Shown: piece by piece, positions 1 to 6,641 of the stretch
Numbering within the stretch: the first letter of the stretch is position 1
Layout: each line of letters starts with the position of its first letter
Origin: Candidatus Kapaibacterium sp.
GTDB taxonomy: Bacteria; Bacteroidota; Ignavibacteria; Kapaibacteriales; UBA961
Length of the DNA stretch: 6,641 bases
Direction of reading: 5' to 3'
Assembly: GCA_023259575.1 (NCBI GenBank)
Contig: JALRHN010000113.1
Location: forward strand, 1 to 6,641
Position numbers and translations under genes: made by a program
The notes under the pieces: generated by a model
What the model saw: only the letters and a program-made list of their open reading frames with translations
Databases searched by the model: none
What the model was told of the DNA's origin: nothing

Positions 1-1693
1 ATGTTTGAGAAAAAAATGATTCTATATTATTTTCTATTGAAAGAACGGCAATTGATACTGTATCTGTATTAAATTCACATCCATTTTGGTCTATCACCTT
101 TAACCAGTACTCACCTTGTGTATCAATGGTTTTCTGCAAACTAGTATCTCCATCATTCCACTGATAGACAGAAAATCCAAATGGAGCCAATAATTGTGTT
201 TTTTCATTTTTACAAAGAGATGTCTTTCCATTCAGAATAATTTTTGGGTATACATTATCACTTCTGATTATTGTTGGTGTATTAAATAAGTATTCACATC
301 CATTTGTATCGATTACTCTTACTGAATAGTTACCAGATTGAGTAATCATTATAGATGATTGTGATTCCTCTGTAGACCACATATATGATTTAACTGGTCC
401 TTTTACAGTAGCAATTAAAACTTCATTCTTACATAAAACTGAATCTCCATTTAATTCTAAAGTTATGTTTTGAGATGGTAAATATTCAAGAAACAACGAA
501 TCTTGATGCCATGTACATGAAGCATAATTATAAGATTGCAAATAATACCAATCAGAACTTTGAACTACAATTTTATTTTCATTGGATATCTGATTGTTTT
601 TATTACCCTTGGACCATGAAAATTGAGAATATGTTCCTGTTGGAGCAGACAAAGTTATCGAAGAACCAAAACAATATGGTGGATTAGGTTTTTGAATTAA
701 AAATGAAGATTGTGTAGGTATAACATATCGGTATACACCTTCTCCAACAGCCCAACCAACTGTGTCATTAATGAACCAGATATCATCAATATTGGCTGAA
801 CCAATGCCACAATTCTTTTTTTCCCAGTTTTTACCACTATTACTTGTAAAAAGAACTTCACCTTTATCACCACAAGCCCAGCCACGATTTTGATCTAAAA
901 GATAAGCTCCAAACATTGATTTATTAATAATTGTTGTATTCCAAGATCCACCACGATCCGTAGAAAATCGTAAAGATCCAATTGCTTTATTTCCTCCCGA
1001 ACAATCTTCTCCGGCTGTTGGCAATAAAAAACTATTTCCTTTATTAGTTAATTCTTCTGTCCAATATTTAGGTCCAGAATAAGAAAGGACTGTCCAAATA
1101 TTTCCGCCATTAGTTGTTTTCCAAAGGACACCACTTGAAACTGCATATCCCAAACCATTTTTTTCATAGAGAATAATATCACTCATACCAGATTGATTTT
1201 CATATCCATAATTTACTTGCCACGTTAAACCCCCATTTGTTGTTTTCATAAAGGTTTGATTGTCCATGCTACAACCACCTCCAACAACAAAACCATTATC
1301 TTCATCAACAAAATAACATCCCCATATTTGAGATACAGTAAATGGTGGAGTTATATCTTTCCATGTTATTCCACCATCAATACTTTTATATACACCACCT
1401 GGACCAGAAACATATCCTACCATTTGGGATGGAAAATGGACGCTTTCCAGAAAAGGATTATCAAAAATTATAGTACCATTCCATGATTTACCCGCATCAG
1501 TAGTTCTGAGAACTTTCCCGTCAAATCCTGTAATCCAGCCATAATTAGGATTAGATGGTAAGAAAAACACATCTAAATAGTATGAATTACCAAAAGGAGA
1601 TGGTAATTGAACTTGTTCCCACTGAGCGCGAATAGCTGAAGTACTTGCAAGTACAAATACTATATTGACAAGTGCTTTAAAGAGAGTATTCAT
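1..1693 (-). CDS. Secreted Asp-box beta-propeller protein with Ig/PKD-like modules (3' end beyond window)
   Basis: The minus strand is open from an ATG at 1693-1691 to base 1 (564 codons, no stop), so the C-terminus is missing. Residues 1-23 are a Sec signal peptide (hydrophobic core, probable cleavage at AIRA|QW). Residues about 25-325 carry six Asp-box motifs of the form T-D/N-x-G-x-x-W: TTDAGKSW (64-71), SIDGGITW (104-111), TTNGGLTW (151-158), TTNGGNIW (193-200), STDRGGSW (244-251) and TSNSGKNW (283-290). They are spaced 39-51 residues apart, as in Ycf48-like/BNR beta-propellers. Residues about 331-551 form three Ig/PKD-like modules. This architecture is common in large Bacteroidota surface or secreted proteins exported by the T9SS, and a sorting domain is expected beyond the window edge, though this is inferred. 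There are no catalytic sialidase residues that I can identify, so a structural or adhesive role is more likely than an enzymatic one. It is divergent from the plus-strand genes, and a functional link to them is not shown. Confidence 0.9.
   Translation of the reverse strand, partial: MNTLFKALVNIVFVLASTSAIRAQWEQVQLPSPFGNSYYLDVFFLPSNPNYGWITGFDGKVLRTTDAGKSWNGTIIFDNPFLESVHFPSQMVGYVSGPGGVYKSIDGGITWKDITPPFTVSQIWGCYFVDEDNGFVVGGGCSMDNQTFMKTTNGGLTWQVNYGYENQSGMSDIILYEKNGLGYAVSSGVLWKTTNGGNIWTVLSYSGPKYWTEELTNKGNSFLLPTAGEDCSGGNKAIGSLRFSTDRGGSWNTTIINKSMFGAYLLDQNRGWACGDKGEVLFTSNSGKNWEKKNCGIGSANIDDIWFINDTVGWAVGEGVYRYVIPTQSSFLIQKPNPPYCFGSSITLSAPTGTYSQFSWSKGNKNNQISNENKIVVQSSDWYYLQSYNYASCTWHQDSLFLEYLPSQNITLELNGDSVLCKNEVLIATVKGPVKSYMWSTEESQSSIMITQSGNYSVRVIDTNGCEYLFNTPTIIRSDNVYPKIILNGKTSLCKNEKTQLLAPFGFSVYQWNDGDTSLQKTIDTQGEYWLKVIDQNGCEFNTDTVSIAVLSIENNIESFFSQT
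41..703 (-). repeat. Three tandem Ig/PKD-like modules in the secreted protein
   Basis: Residues about 331-551 of the minus-strand protein contain three successive modules of about 70 residues. Modules 2 and 3 are clearly alike: each has an early cysteine in an LCKNE motif (residues 420-424 and 493-497), a central Y-x-W (438-439 and 510-512), a G-x-Y-x-V/L-x-V strand (G454 and G527), and a closing D-x-NGC (462-466 and 535-539). Module 1 has C341, FSW at 358-360 and C393, and is more diverged. The paired cysteines could form one disulfide per module. Such modules are usually stalk or spacer units in Bacteroidota surface proteins. The similarity is at protein level, not a recent DNA repeat. Confidence 0.65.
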
Positions 1694-1719
1694 ATTATAT
1701 ATGTGGTATGTTATATATG

Positions 1720-1727
1720 CAAAACTA
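1720..1727 (-). promoter_or_regulatory. Candidate -7 promoter element (TAGTTTTG) for the minus-strand gene
   Basis: On the minus strand the sequence reads TAGTTTTG, an exact match to the Bacteroidota primary-sigma -7 consensus TAnnTTTG. It lies 26 bases upstream of the ATG at 1693, which would give a leader of about 20 bases. No convincing TTTG -33 element is found 19-21 bases further upstream, so the call rests on the -7 match alone in AT-rich DNA. Confidence 0.4.
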
Positions 1728-1898
1728 TAATATAGGCGTGACATTAACTTCAGTTTTTATTACAAGTGTATAATCGTAATTAAATTTATGTAACTTATGT
1801 GTAGTTAAGTGAAATTACACTAGATATATTTTATTACTATGTTATTGTAAATACTGAAGGTAATTCTTATTTTACTATTGTTACAAATATTGAAATGT

Positions 1899-1933
1899 GC
1901 ATACATATTGTGAAATAATAAATATATGTATGC
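1899..1933. repeat. Perfect 10-bp inverted repeat in the divergent intergenic region
   Basis: GCATACATAT (1899-1908) is followed after 15 bases by its exact reverse complement ATATGTATGC (1924-1933). A run of seven T follows at 1941-1947. It lies about 90 bases upstream of the DUF1800 start. It could be an operator for a dimeric regulator or a hairpin in a long leader. A terminator is less likely because no plus-strand gene ends upstream and the T run starts 7 bases after the stem. Confidence 0.5.
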
Positions 1934-2023
1934 TGTCATATTTTTTTAAGAGAATTTTTACTCTTTTTGATCGTGCGAATATAATTCTCCATCGATTTTT
2001 CTTATTTATATGGTAGAAAAATT

Positions 2024-3574
2024 ATGAAAAGAAGATCTTTCCTATCCTTTTTCATCCCTGATAATCAAAGTGATAAAGTAGAAAAGCCTTTAAATGCTAG
2101 TATTAATCCTTATACTAAGCCTTTAGATACTCTTACTGCAACACATTTACTTAGACGCCTAAGTTTTGCCCCAATCCCATCTTTAGTAAAACAATTAATT
2201 GGAAAATCAGCATCTGAAGCAATTTCAATGATACTGGGTAATGAAGAAATGCAGCCATCTGCTCCTAGCTGGATTAATACATCTACAGAGAATCCAAGAG
2301 GTGCAGATATTTACACTAGAAATGCAATCGAAGGAGGTTGGAGAAATCTTCAAGGGCAATTACAAACATGGTGGCTTACAGCCATGCATAAAGAATCATT
2401 ACCTTCAGCCGAAAAACTTACCCTGTTTTGGAGTAGTTTTTTTACAACTGAGTTTGTAAGTGATGATACATATATACCACCTCAAATGCTATATAGACAA
2501 AATGTGCTCATCCGTAAAAACAGATTAGGAAATTTTAAAGATTTTGTAAAAGATATAACCTTAGATCCTTCGATGCTTGTGTATTTGGGAAATGTTTTAA
2601 ACATTAAAGGAAGACCAAATGAAAATTATGCAAGAGAATTAATGGAATTATATACTTGTGGTATTGGGCATTATACAGAAGGCGATGTAAAAGAAGCAGC
2701 CAGAGTATTAACTGGATGGAAAGTTGGAATGTTCAATGATGAGCCAGCCAAAAATGGTATTTACAATACCTATTTTCACCCACCAGATCATGATACTGGT
2801 TCTAAGCAATTTATGGGAATGCCAATCCCCTCTAGAGATGATATTGCGAATACAGAATATTTGGTGAAAGTAGAAGAAGTACATGGCCTTATAGATATCC
2901 TTTTTGATGTAAGAGCCGATGCTATTTCTAGATTTATTGCAAGAAAAGTGTATTTATTCTTTTTTTACAGCAATCGTGCTGTTGTAGATGAAGAATTTAT
3001 CCAAAAAGCTGCCAAAGTATTTAAAGATAATAAATTCGAAATCAGGCCTTTAATTGAAGTAATGCTTGGAAGTGAATTCTTCTTTAGTGAGTATATACAG
3101 GGTGCTCAGATAAAATCTCCAGCTGAATATGCATTAAGTATTTCTCGTCCACTTAATAAATATCAAGCTGATATGGCAAATGCATTAAAAGGAATGGATC
3201 AAGATTTAATAGATCCTCCAAATGTTGCTGGATGGGAAGCACATCAAAAGTGGATTACAACGAAAACATTTCCAAATAGAAAAGTATATATCGAAAACAT
3301 TATAAAAGCATTAACAGATGATGAGTGCGTCAATTTTGTAAAAAGTTTTGATCAATATGATGATGCAGTAGAATTGGTAAAAAATATTATTGCTATCCTA
3401 CTTCCTATAGGTGTTACTGATAGTTATAGAATGTATTTAACTGATTCAGTACTTTTGAAAAATCAACCTGCTTATGAATGGACAACCATGCTTAATTCTA
3501 AAGTTACGGTAGCGTTAAGAATTAAAGACTTATTGAATGATATAGTAAAAGCTCCTGATTTTCATCTCTGCTAA
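2024..3574 (+). CDS. DUF1800 family protein
   Basis: This 516-residue protein has the hallmarks of the DUF1800 family (PF08811), whose biochemical function is not established. Visible family motifs in order are HLLRRLSFAP (41-50), KLTLFWSSFF (131-140), YRQNVLIRKN (157-166), the strongly conserved NENYARELMELYTCG (199-213), GDVKEAARVLTGW (220-232), HDTGSKQFMG (256-265) and PPNVAGW (398-404). The C-terminus IVKAPDFHL resembles the usual end of the family, so the gene looks complete. The N-terminus is MKRRSFLSFF, which resembles the core of a twin-arginine motif, but it is followed by polar sequence (IPDNQSDK) and not by a hydrophobic segment. No signal peptide or membrane helix is therefore evident. 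The ATG at 2024 is preceded by an A-rich stretch typical of Bacteroidota. It is the first gene of the probable operon and lies 37 bases before the DUF1501 gene, the usual neighbour of this family. Confidence 0.93.
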   Translation: MKRRSFLSFFIPDNQSDKVEKPLNASINPYTKPLDTLTATHLLRRLSFAPIPSLVKQLIGKSASEAISMILGNEEMQPSAPSWINTSTENPRGADIYTRNAIEGGWRNLQGQLQTWWLTAMHKESLPSAEKLTLFWSSFFTTEFVSDDTYIPPQMLYRQNVLIRKNRLGNFKDFVKDITLDPSMLVYLGNVLNIKGRPNENYARELMELYTCGIGHYTEGDVKEAARVLTGWKVGMFNDEPAKNGIYNTYFHPPDHDTGSKQFMGMPIPSRDDIANTEYLVKVEEVHGLIDILFDVRADAISRFIARKVYLFFFYSNRAVVDEEFIQKAAKVFKDNKFEIRPLIEVMLGSEFFFSEYIQGAQIKSPAEYALSISRPLNKYQADMANALKGMDQDLIDPPNVAGWEAHQKWITTKTFPNRKVYIENIIKALTDDECVNFVKSFDQYDDAVELVKNIIAILLPIGVTDSYRMYLTDSVLLKNQPAYEWTTMLNSKVTVALRIKDLLNDIVKAPDFHLC

Positions 3575-3611
3575 AGTAAACGAGAATACAAAGAACATTA
3601 AGAGAAATAAT

Positions 3612-5204
3612 ATGACAATACATCGACGCACTCTCCTTAAAGCTGGCGCTGCAGCTGGTGCATTAGCTACATTTGGTAATATTCCAGTTTTTGCATTAAA
3701 TCCAGCAAAAATGTTGGGCACAAATGTCATGAATGATGATTCTATTCTTATTATTATTCAATTGTTTGGTGGTAATGATGGGTTGAATACGATTATTCCC
3801 GCAGATGATCCTAATTATTATGCTATAAGACCCAATATTGCTGTTAAAAAAGACCAAGCCAAACGTATATTTAATTCTAAAGTGTATTTTCATCCAGCTT
3901 TAGTAAATAATGTATACAAAAATGGTTTCTTAGGTTTAATTGAAGAAGGAAGATTAGCTGTAATTCAAGGATCTGGATATGAAAATCCAAATCTTTCCCA
4001 TTTTAGATCTACAGATATTTGGTTAAGTGGTATTAATTCTTCTGAACCTGATGCTAAACTGACTGATGGGTGGTTAGGACGATACTTTTCATCACAGTTA
4101 CCGAATTTTCCTATTGAAGTGCCTGAACATCCTTTATGTATTCAATTAGGTGGTTCTTTATCCATGCTATTTAAAAGTCCAAAAGGTGATATGGGTATTG
4201 CTTTATCCTCGCCTGATGAATTCTTTAAAAATGGACAAGGTTCTTCAACTGGCCGAGATATCATACAAGGAAATACTCCATATGCAGAAGAATATAATTT
4301 TATTCAAGCAATTGCTAAGCAAAGCGATACATATTCTACTGTCGTAAAATCTGCATATGATAAAGGAAAAAATTCACTCAATTATGCTGCTGGTTTTCCA
4401 GCTCAAATGGCTACAATTGCTAGGCTAATTTCAGGTGGTTTAAAAACCAAAGTATATATGGCTTATTTAGGAGGTTTTGATACACATGTTCAGCAACAGA
4501 ACACTGATAATTCTGGTTTACATCCTAATTTAATGGCATCTTTAGCAAATGGTATAAGCCAATTTATGGCAGATGCCTTAGCTCAAGGCTTTGCTAATAA
4601 AGTAGTTGGACTAACAGTGTCTGAATTTGGTAGAAGACCTTATGAAAATGGATCAAATGGTACAGATCATGGAACAACATCTGTTCAATTTGCATTTGGA
4701 AATAGAGTTCAAGCAAATGTATTTGGCAATGACCCAGATTTACAGAACTTTGATAGAAATGGCGATCTGGATTTTGATCTACAAAGAAATATTGATTATA
4801 GAAGAGTATATGCTGAAATATTACAGACATGGTTTGGAGCTACCAAAGAAGAAGTAACAGAGATTTTTGGAGAAAGAGTTGTGCCTCTTCCCTATTTACA
4901 ACCTCCTATAAGTTATGTTGCAGATTCATTTGCAGGTGAAAATAATAATAAGCTTCGTTATTCATGTAATCAATCTAATGGACAAAATGGACATGTTCAT
5001 TTTGAATTAAAAAATCCAGCAACTCTAGAAGTCAATATTTATGATATTGTAGGAAAATACGCTAAAACCGTCTACAATGCAGCAGCTAGTCCCGGACACT
5101 TTGCAATACCTCTACACACAGAGACTCTGCAAAACGGTACATATATATGCGAAGTCCTTGCAGATCAAAATCGAGAAATACTCACTTTTAGCATTGTTCA
5201 TTAA
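3612..5204 (+). CDS. DUF1501 family protein with Tat signal and T9SS type A-like C-terminal domain
   Basis: This 530-residue protein belongs to the DUF1501 family (PF07394), a branch of the alkaline-phosphatase superfamily. The N-terminus HRRTLLKAGAAAGALATFG (residues 4-22) is a good twin-arginine signal: RR, LLK, then an alanine-rich hydrophobic stretch, with cleavage near VFA|LN (about 28). Family motifs are QLFGGNDGLNT (50-60), SGYENPNLSHFRSTDIW (121-137), LGGFDTH (286-292) and SEFGRRPYENGSNGTDHG (337-354). The Asp/His pairs D290/H292 and D352/H353 are the likely metal ligands, inferred from the superfamily. The catalytic core ends near residue 435. Residues about 455-530 form a separate beta-rich domain with VNIYDIVGKYAKTV (474-487), then G495 and LQNGTYICEV (506-515), matching the pattern of T9SS type A sorting domains. 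The substrate is unknown. It is probably translated with DUF1800 upstream and the barrel protein 9 bases downstream. Confidence 0.93.
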   Translation: MTIHRRTLLKAGAAAGALATFGNIPVFALNPAKMLGTNVMNDDSILIIIQLFGGNDGLNTIIPADDPNYYAIRPNIAVKKDQAKRIFNSKVYFHPALVNNVYKNGFLGLIEEGRLAVIQGSGYENPNLSHFRSTDIWLSGINSSEPDAKLTDGWLGRYFSSQLPNFPIEVPEHPLCIQLGGSLSMLFKSPKGDMGIALSSPDEFFKNGQGSSTGRDIIQGNTPYAEEYNFIQAIAKQSDTYSTVVKSAYDKGKNSLNYAAGFPAQMATIARLISGGLKTKVYMAYLGGFDTHVQQQNTDNSGLHPNLMASLANGISQFMADALAQGFANKVVGLTVSEFGRRPYENGSNGTDHGTTSVQFAFGNRVQANVFGNDPDLQNFDRNGDLDFDLQRNIDYRRVYAEILQTWFGATKEEVTEIFGERVVPLPYLQPPISYVADSFAGENNNKLRYSCNQSNGQNGHVHFELKNPATLEVNIYDIVGKYAKTVYNAAASPGHFAIPLHTETLQNGTYICEVLADQNREILTFSIVH

Positions 5205-5213
5205 GGTTTACTT

Positions 5214-6254
5214 GTGTGTAAGAAATTTCTATGTATGCTTTCTATCTTTCTAATACTTTTATTAGGATGTGGGATTTCACATACTTATGCACAAAATACG
5301 CCTAAAACTATACCAGCTGAATTTAGTCATATCGATTCTAAAAATGCTCCATTATATCTAAAACCTTTAATTACAACAATTCATCAAAGTTTAACTTCAA
5401 GTTTATTTACTGAAGCTCATTATCAAGATGATTTTTCTTTAGGTTTTGATATTTCAGTAGCTGCTATGCAGATTCCAGAAAGTGCTAAAAACTATACATC
5501 AAGCATACCAGATATTTATATAAATAATACAACAGAATATCAAACATTAACCGGAACTGGAATACATAATCCAGTTACAATTCAACAACCTACAATATAT
5601 GGTGGTACTTCAACTCCATTATTTGTTGTTGGACAAAACAAAACAGCAAAATCTTTAGCTTCACTAGACGGCAAAAATATTGATGCTATATTTGGACTAC
5701 CTATCATTCAATTATCTCTTAATCTCCCTATTTATTCTCAAGGTAAATTTTGCGCAGCTTATTATAATCAAGGAGATGTATCTTTATCTTTTTTAAGAGT
5801 TGGTTATAATCAAAGAATTGATAAGCTCATAAAAGGCTTACTTCATGATCAAACAATGGCAATTGCATTACATGGTTCATTTAATGAAATCAAAATGGCA
5901 TTTGGTGATTCTATTCAGTCGAATTTTTCGTCACTTGCTATTGGAATACATGCTAGTAAAAAAATTAATAAATCATTTATGATTTATGCTGGATTTCAAT
6001 GGGAGGATATTCAGGGAGGATTTGATGGAGCAAGAAAAAAAGTGAATGGTCAAATTGATAGTCCCTATCCAGAAGTGAGAAATAATGAACATTTGCAATT
6101 TAATTTTATGTCTGATAATTCATATAAAATGATTCTAGGATTAAAAGCTAAATATGGAATAATTGATATGTTCACAGATATTTCATTAGCATCCCAAACA
6201 ATGATAAATTCAGGCTTTTCTGTATACTTTTTTCGTGATACTGATTTCTACTAA
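5214..6254 (+). CDS. Predicted outer-membrane beta-barrel protein, DUF6588-like
   Basis: This 346-residue protein has a signal peptide (residues 1-26: KK, a hydrophobic core at 8-19, probable cleavage at TYA|QN) followed by a mature chain of alternating polar and hydrophobic strands, for example MAIALHGSF (215-223), SSLAIGIHASKKI (239-251), SFMIYAGFQWE (254-264), KMILGLKAKYG (305-315) and a final strand SGFSVYFF (333-340). This is typical of an outer-membrane barrel. The order of segments (LGFDISVAAMQIPE, a variable polar loop, GLPIIQLSLNLP) resembles DUF6588, a Bacteroidota family of unknown function, but this is from memory and unverified. The start is GTG at 5214, with AAGG at 5203-5206. 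It is chosen over ATG at 5235 because it keeps the KK n-region. A LLLGC sequence (15-19) is a possible but poor lipobox. Nine bases separate it from the DUF1501 stop, and its stop overlaps the next start. Confidence 0.75.
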   Translation: MCKKFLCMLSIFLILLLGCGISHTYAQNTPKTIPAEFSHIDSKNAPLYLKPLITTIHQSLTSSLFTEAHYQDDFSLGFDISVAAMQIPESAKNYTSSIPDIYINNTTEYQTLTGTGIHNPVTIQQPTIYGGTSTPLFVVGQNKTAKSLASLDGKNIDAIFGLPIIQLSLNLPIYSQGKFCAAYYNQGDVSLSFLRVGYNQRIDKLIKGLLHDQTMAIALHGSFNEIKMAFGDSIQSNFSSLAIGIHASKKINKSFMIYAGFQWEDIQGGFDGARKKVNGQIDSPYPEVRNNEHLQFNFMSDNSYKMILGLKAKYGIIDMFTDISLASQTMINSGFSVYFFRDTDFY

Positions 6255-6256
6255 TG
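6252..6256 (+). promoter_or_regulatory. TAATG stop/start overlap (translational coupling)
   Basis: The TAA stop of the barrel gene (6252-6254) shares its last A with the ATG (6254-6256) of the lipoprotein gene. There is no other credible start or ribosome-binding site for the second gene, because the next in-frame ATG (6293) falls inside the signal peptide. Termination-reinitiation is the likely mode of translation, which would keep the two products in proportion. Confidence 0.7.
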
Positions 6257-6641
6257 ATAAGACATCTTATATATAGTTTTTTTTGTGTCATTATGGTATG
6301 TAGCCTCATATCTTGTGATACATTACCAACAGTTTTTCAAGAACCCAGAGCTCAATATGTTATTGATACTATTGAAGTTATCAATAATTTTCAGACACCT
6401 TTTTCTGCTATAACTTCATATAATTTTATAGATGATAATGGAACAATAGGTAATTTTTATAAATCGAATAGAGACAAGATAAAAGAAGCATATATTTATA
6501 GTATCGCTTACTCTATTGATTCAATGAGCTTTGACCCTCTTCGAGATTCTCCATATATAACAAATCAACAACTGTTTAAACAATTAGAATTCGATTCTAT
6601 TAATATCTTTATACAAGTGAAAGATGATGTAACAAATGAGT
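6254..6641 (+). CDS. Putative lipoprotein, 5' part only
   Basis: The frame is open from ATG at 6254 to the window end (129 codons), so the C-terminus is missing. Residues 1-20 are a lipoprotein signal peptide: R3, H4, hydrophobic core, and the lipobox L18-I19-S20|C21 followed by DTLP. The +2 residue after the cysteine is aspartate; what this means for sorting in Bacteroidota cannot be decided from the sequence. The mature part is rich in Asn, Asp, Ser, Tyr and Ile and shows alternating beta-type segments such as AYIYSIAYSID and SINIFIQV. I do not recognise the family. It overlaps the barrel gene by one base, which suggests that the two products act together at the outer membrane. An eight-T run at 6277-6284 lies in the signal-peptide codons. 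Confidence 0.75.
   Translation, partial: MIRHLIYSFFCVIMVCSLISCDTLPTVFQEPRAQYVIDTIEVINNFQTPFSAITSYNFIDDNGTIGNFYKSNRDKIKEAYIYSIAYSIDSMSFDPLRDSPYITNQQLFKQLEFDSINIFIQVKDDVTNE

Larger units (their letters stand above)
1694..2023. other. Divergent intergenic region, 330 bases
   Basis: This very AT-rich gap separates two divergent start codons, so it should hold promoters for both directions. A good Bacteroidota -7 match faces the minus gene (1720-1727). For the plus genes no equally good element is visible: the best candidates are a TTTTG at 1965-1969 in the position of a -33 element followed by a poor -7 near 1992-1999, or a TATAAT at 1980-1985. The region also holds the inverted repeat at 1899-1933. 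The base composition around the plus start (GTAGAAAAATT before ATG at 2024) is the A-rich type typical of Bacteroidota starts. I see no small ORF or RNA gene here. Confidence 0.7.

Noticed and set aside
475..885. Short open frames on both strands inside the first 1.7 kb (for example 475-687 plus, 697-885 minus, 1256-1486 plus).
   Set aside because: They lie inside the continuous minus-strand gene in other frames, have no recognisable motifs, and the long frame has a signal peptide and clear repeats.
1948..1965. Small hairpin AAGAG/CTCTT followed by a T run, resembling a weak intrinsic terminator.
   Set aside because: The stem is only 5 bp, no gene ends upstream on the plus strand, and it would lie in the leader of the DUF1800 operon. 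Chance is the simpler explanation.
1980..1985. TATAAT hexamer upstream of the DUF1800 gene.
   Set aside because: It has no -35 element at a suitable distance (TTGATC at 1967-1972 is only 7 bases away), and Bacteroidota promoters use a different -7 consensus. It is not called as a promoter.
5256..5270. Possible lipobox (LLLGC) in the barrel protein's signal peptide.
   Set aside because: Leu at the -2 position is atypical, a good signal peptidase I site (TYA|QN) follows seven residues later, and the mature protein looks like a barrel, so a lipoprotein is less likely.

Overview
The window is AT-rich DNA that most likely comes from a Bacteroidota (or wider FCB-group) bacterium. The evidence is a C-terminal domain resembling the type A sorting signal of the type IX secretion system (T9SS), a large secreted protein built from Asp-box repeats and Ig/PKD-like modules ending in 'NGC', A-rich leaders in place of clear Shine-Dalgarno sites, and a Bacteroidota-like TAnnTTTG promoter element. 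There are no RNA genes, insertion sequences, CRISPR arrays or phage genes.

Layout: positions 1-1693 hold the 5' part of a minus-strand gene for a large secreted protein: signal peptide, six Asp-box repeats (Ycf48/sialidase-type beta-propeller), then three Ig-like modules. The gene continues past base 1. A 330-base divergent intergenic region (1694-2023) follows, with a candidate promoter for the minus gene and a perfect 10-bp inverted repeat upstream of the plus-strand genes.

Positions 2024-6641 hold four plus-strand genes that look like one operon: a DUF1800 protein, a DUF1501 protein, a predicted outer-membrane beta-barrel (DUF6588-like) and a lipoprotein cut by the window end. The gaps are 37 bases, 9 bases and a 1-base start/stop overlap (TAATG).

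DUF1501 and DUF1800 proteins are a known but poorly characterised co-occurring pair; DUF1501 belongs to the alkaline-phosphatase superfamily. Here the DUF1501 protein has a twin-arginine (Tat) signal at its N-terminus and a T9SS type A-like domain at its C-terminus, which suggests cytoplasmic folding, Tat export and then delivery to the cell surface. The DUF1800 protein starts with a twin-arginine-like motif but has no hydrophobic segment. Linkage of this pair to an outer-membrane barrel and a lipoprotein suggests a cell-envelope or surface system of unknown function, and this is the most interesting content of the window.
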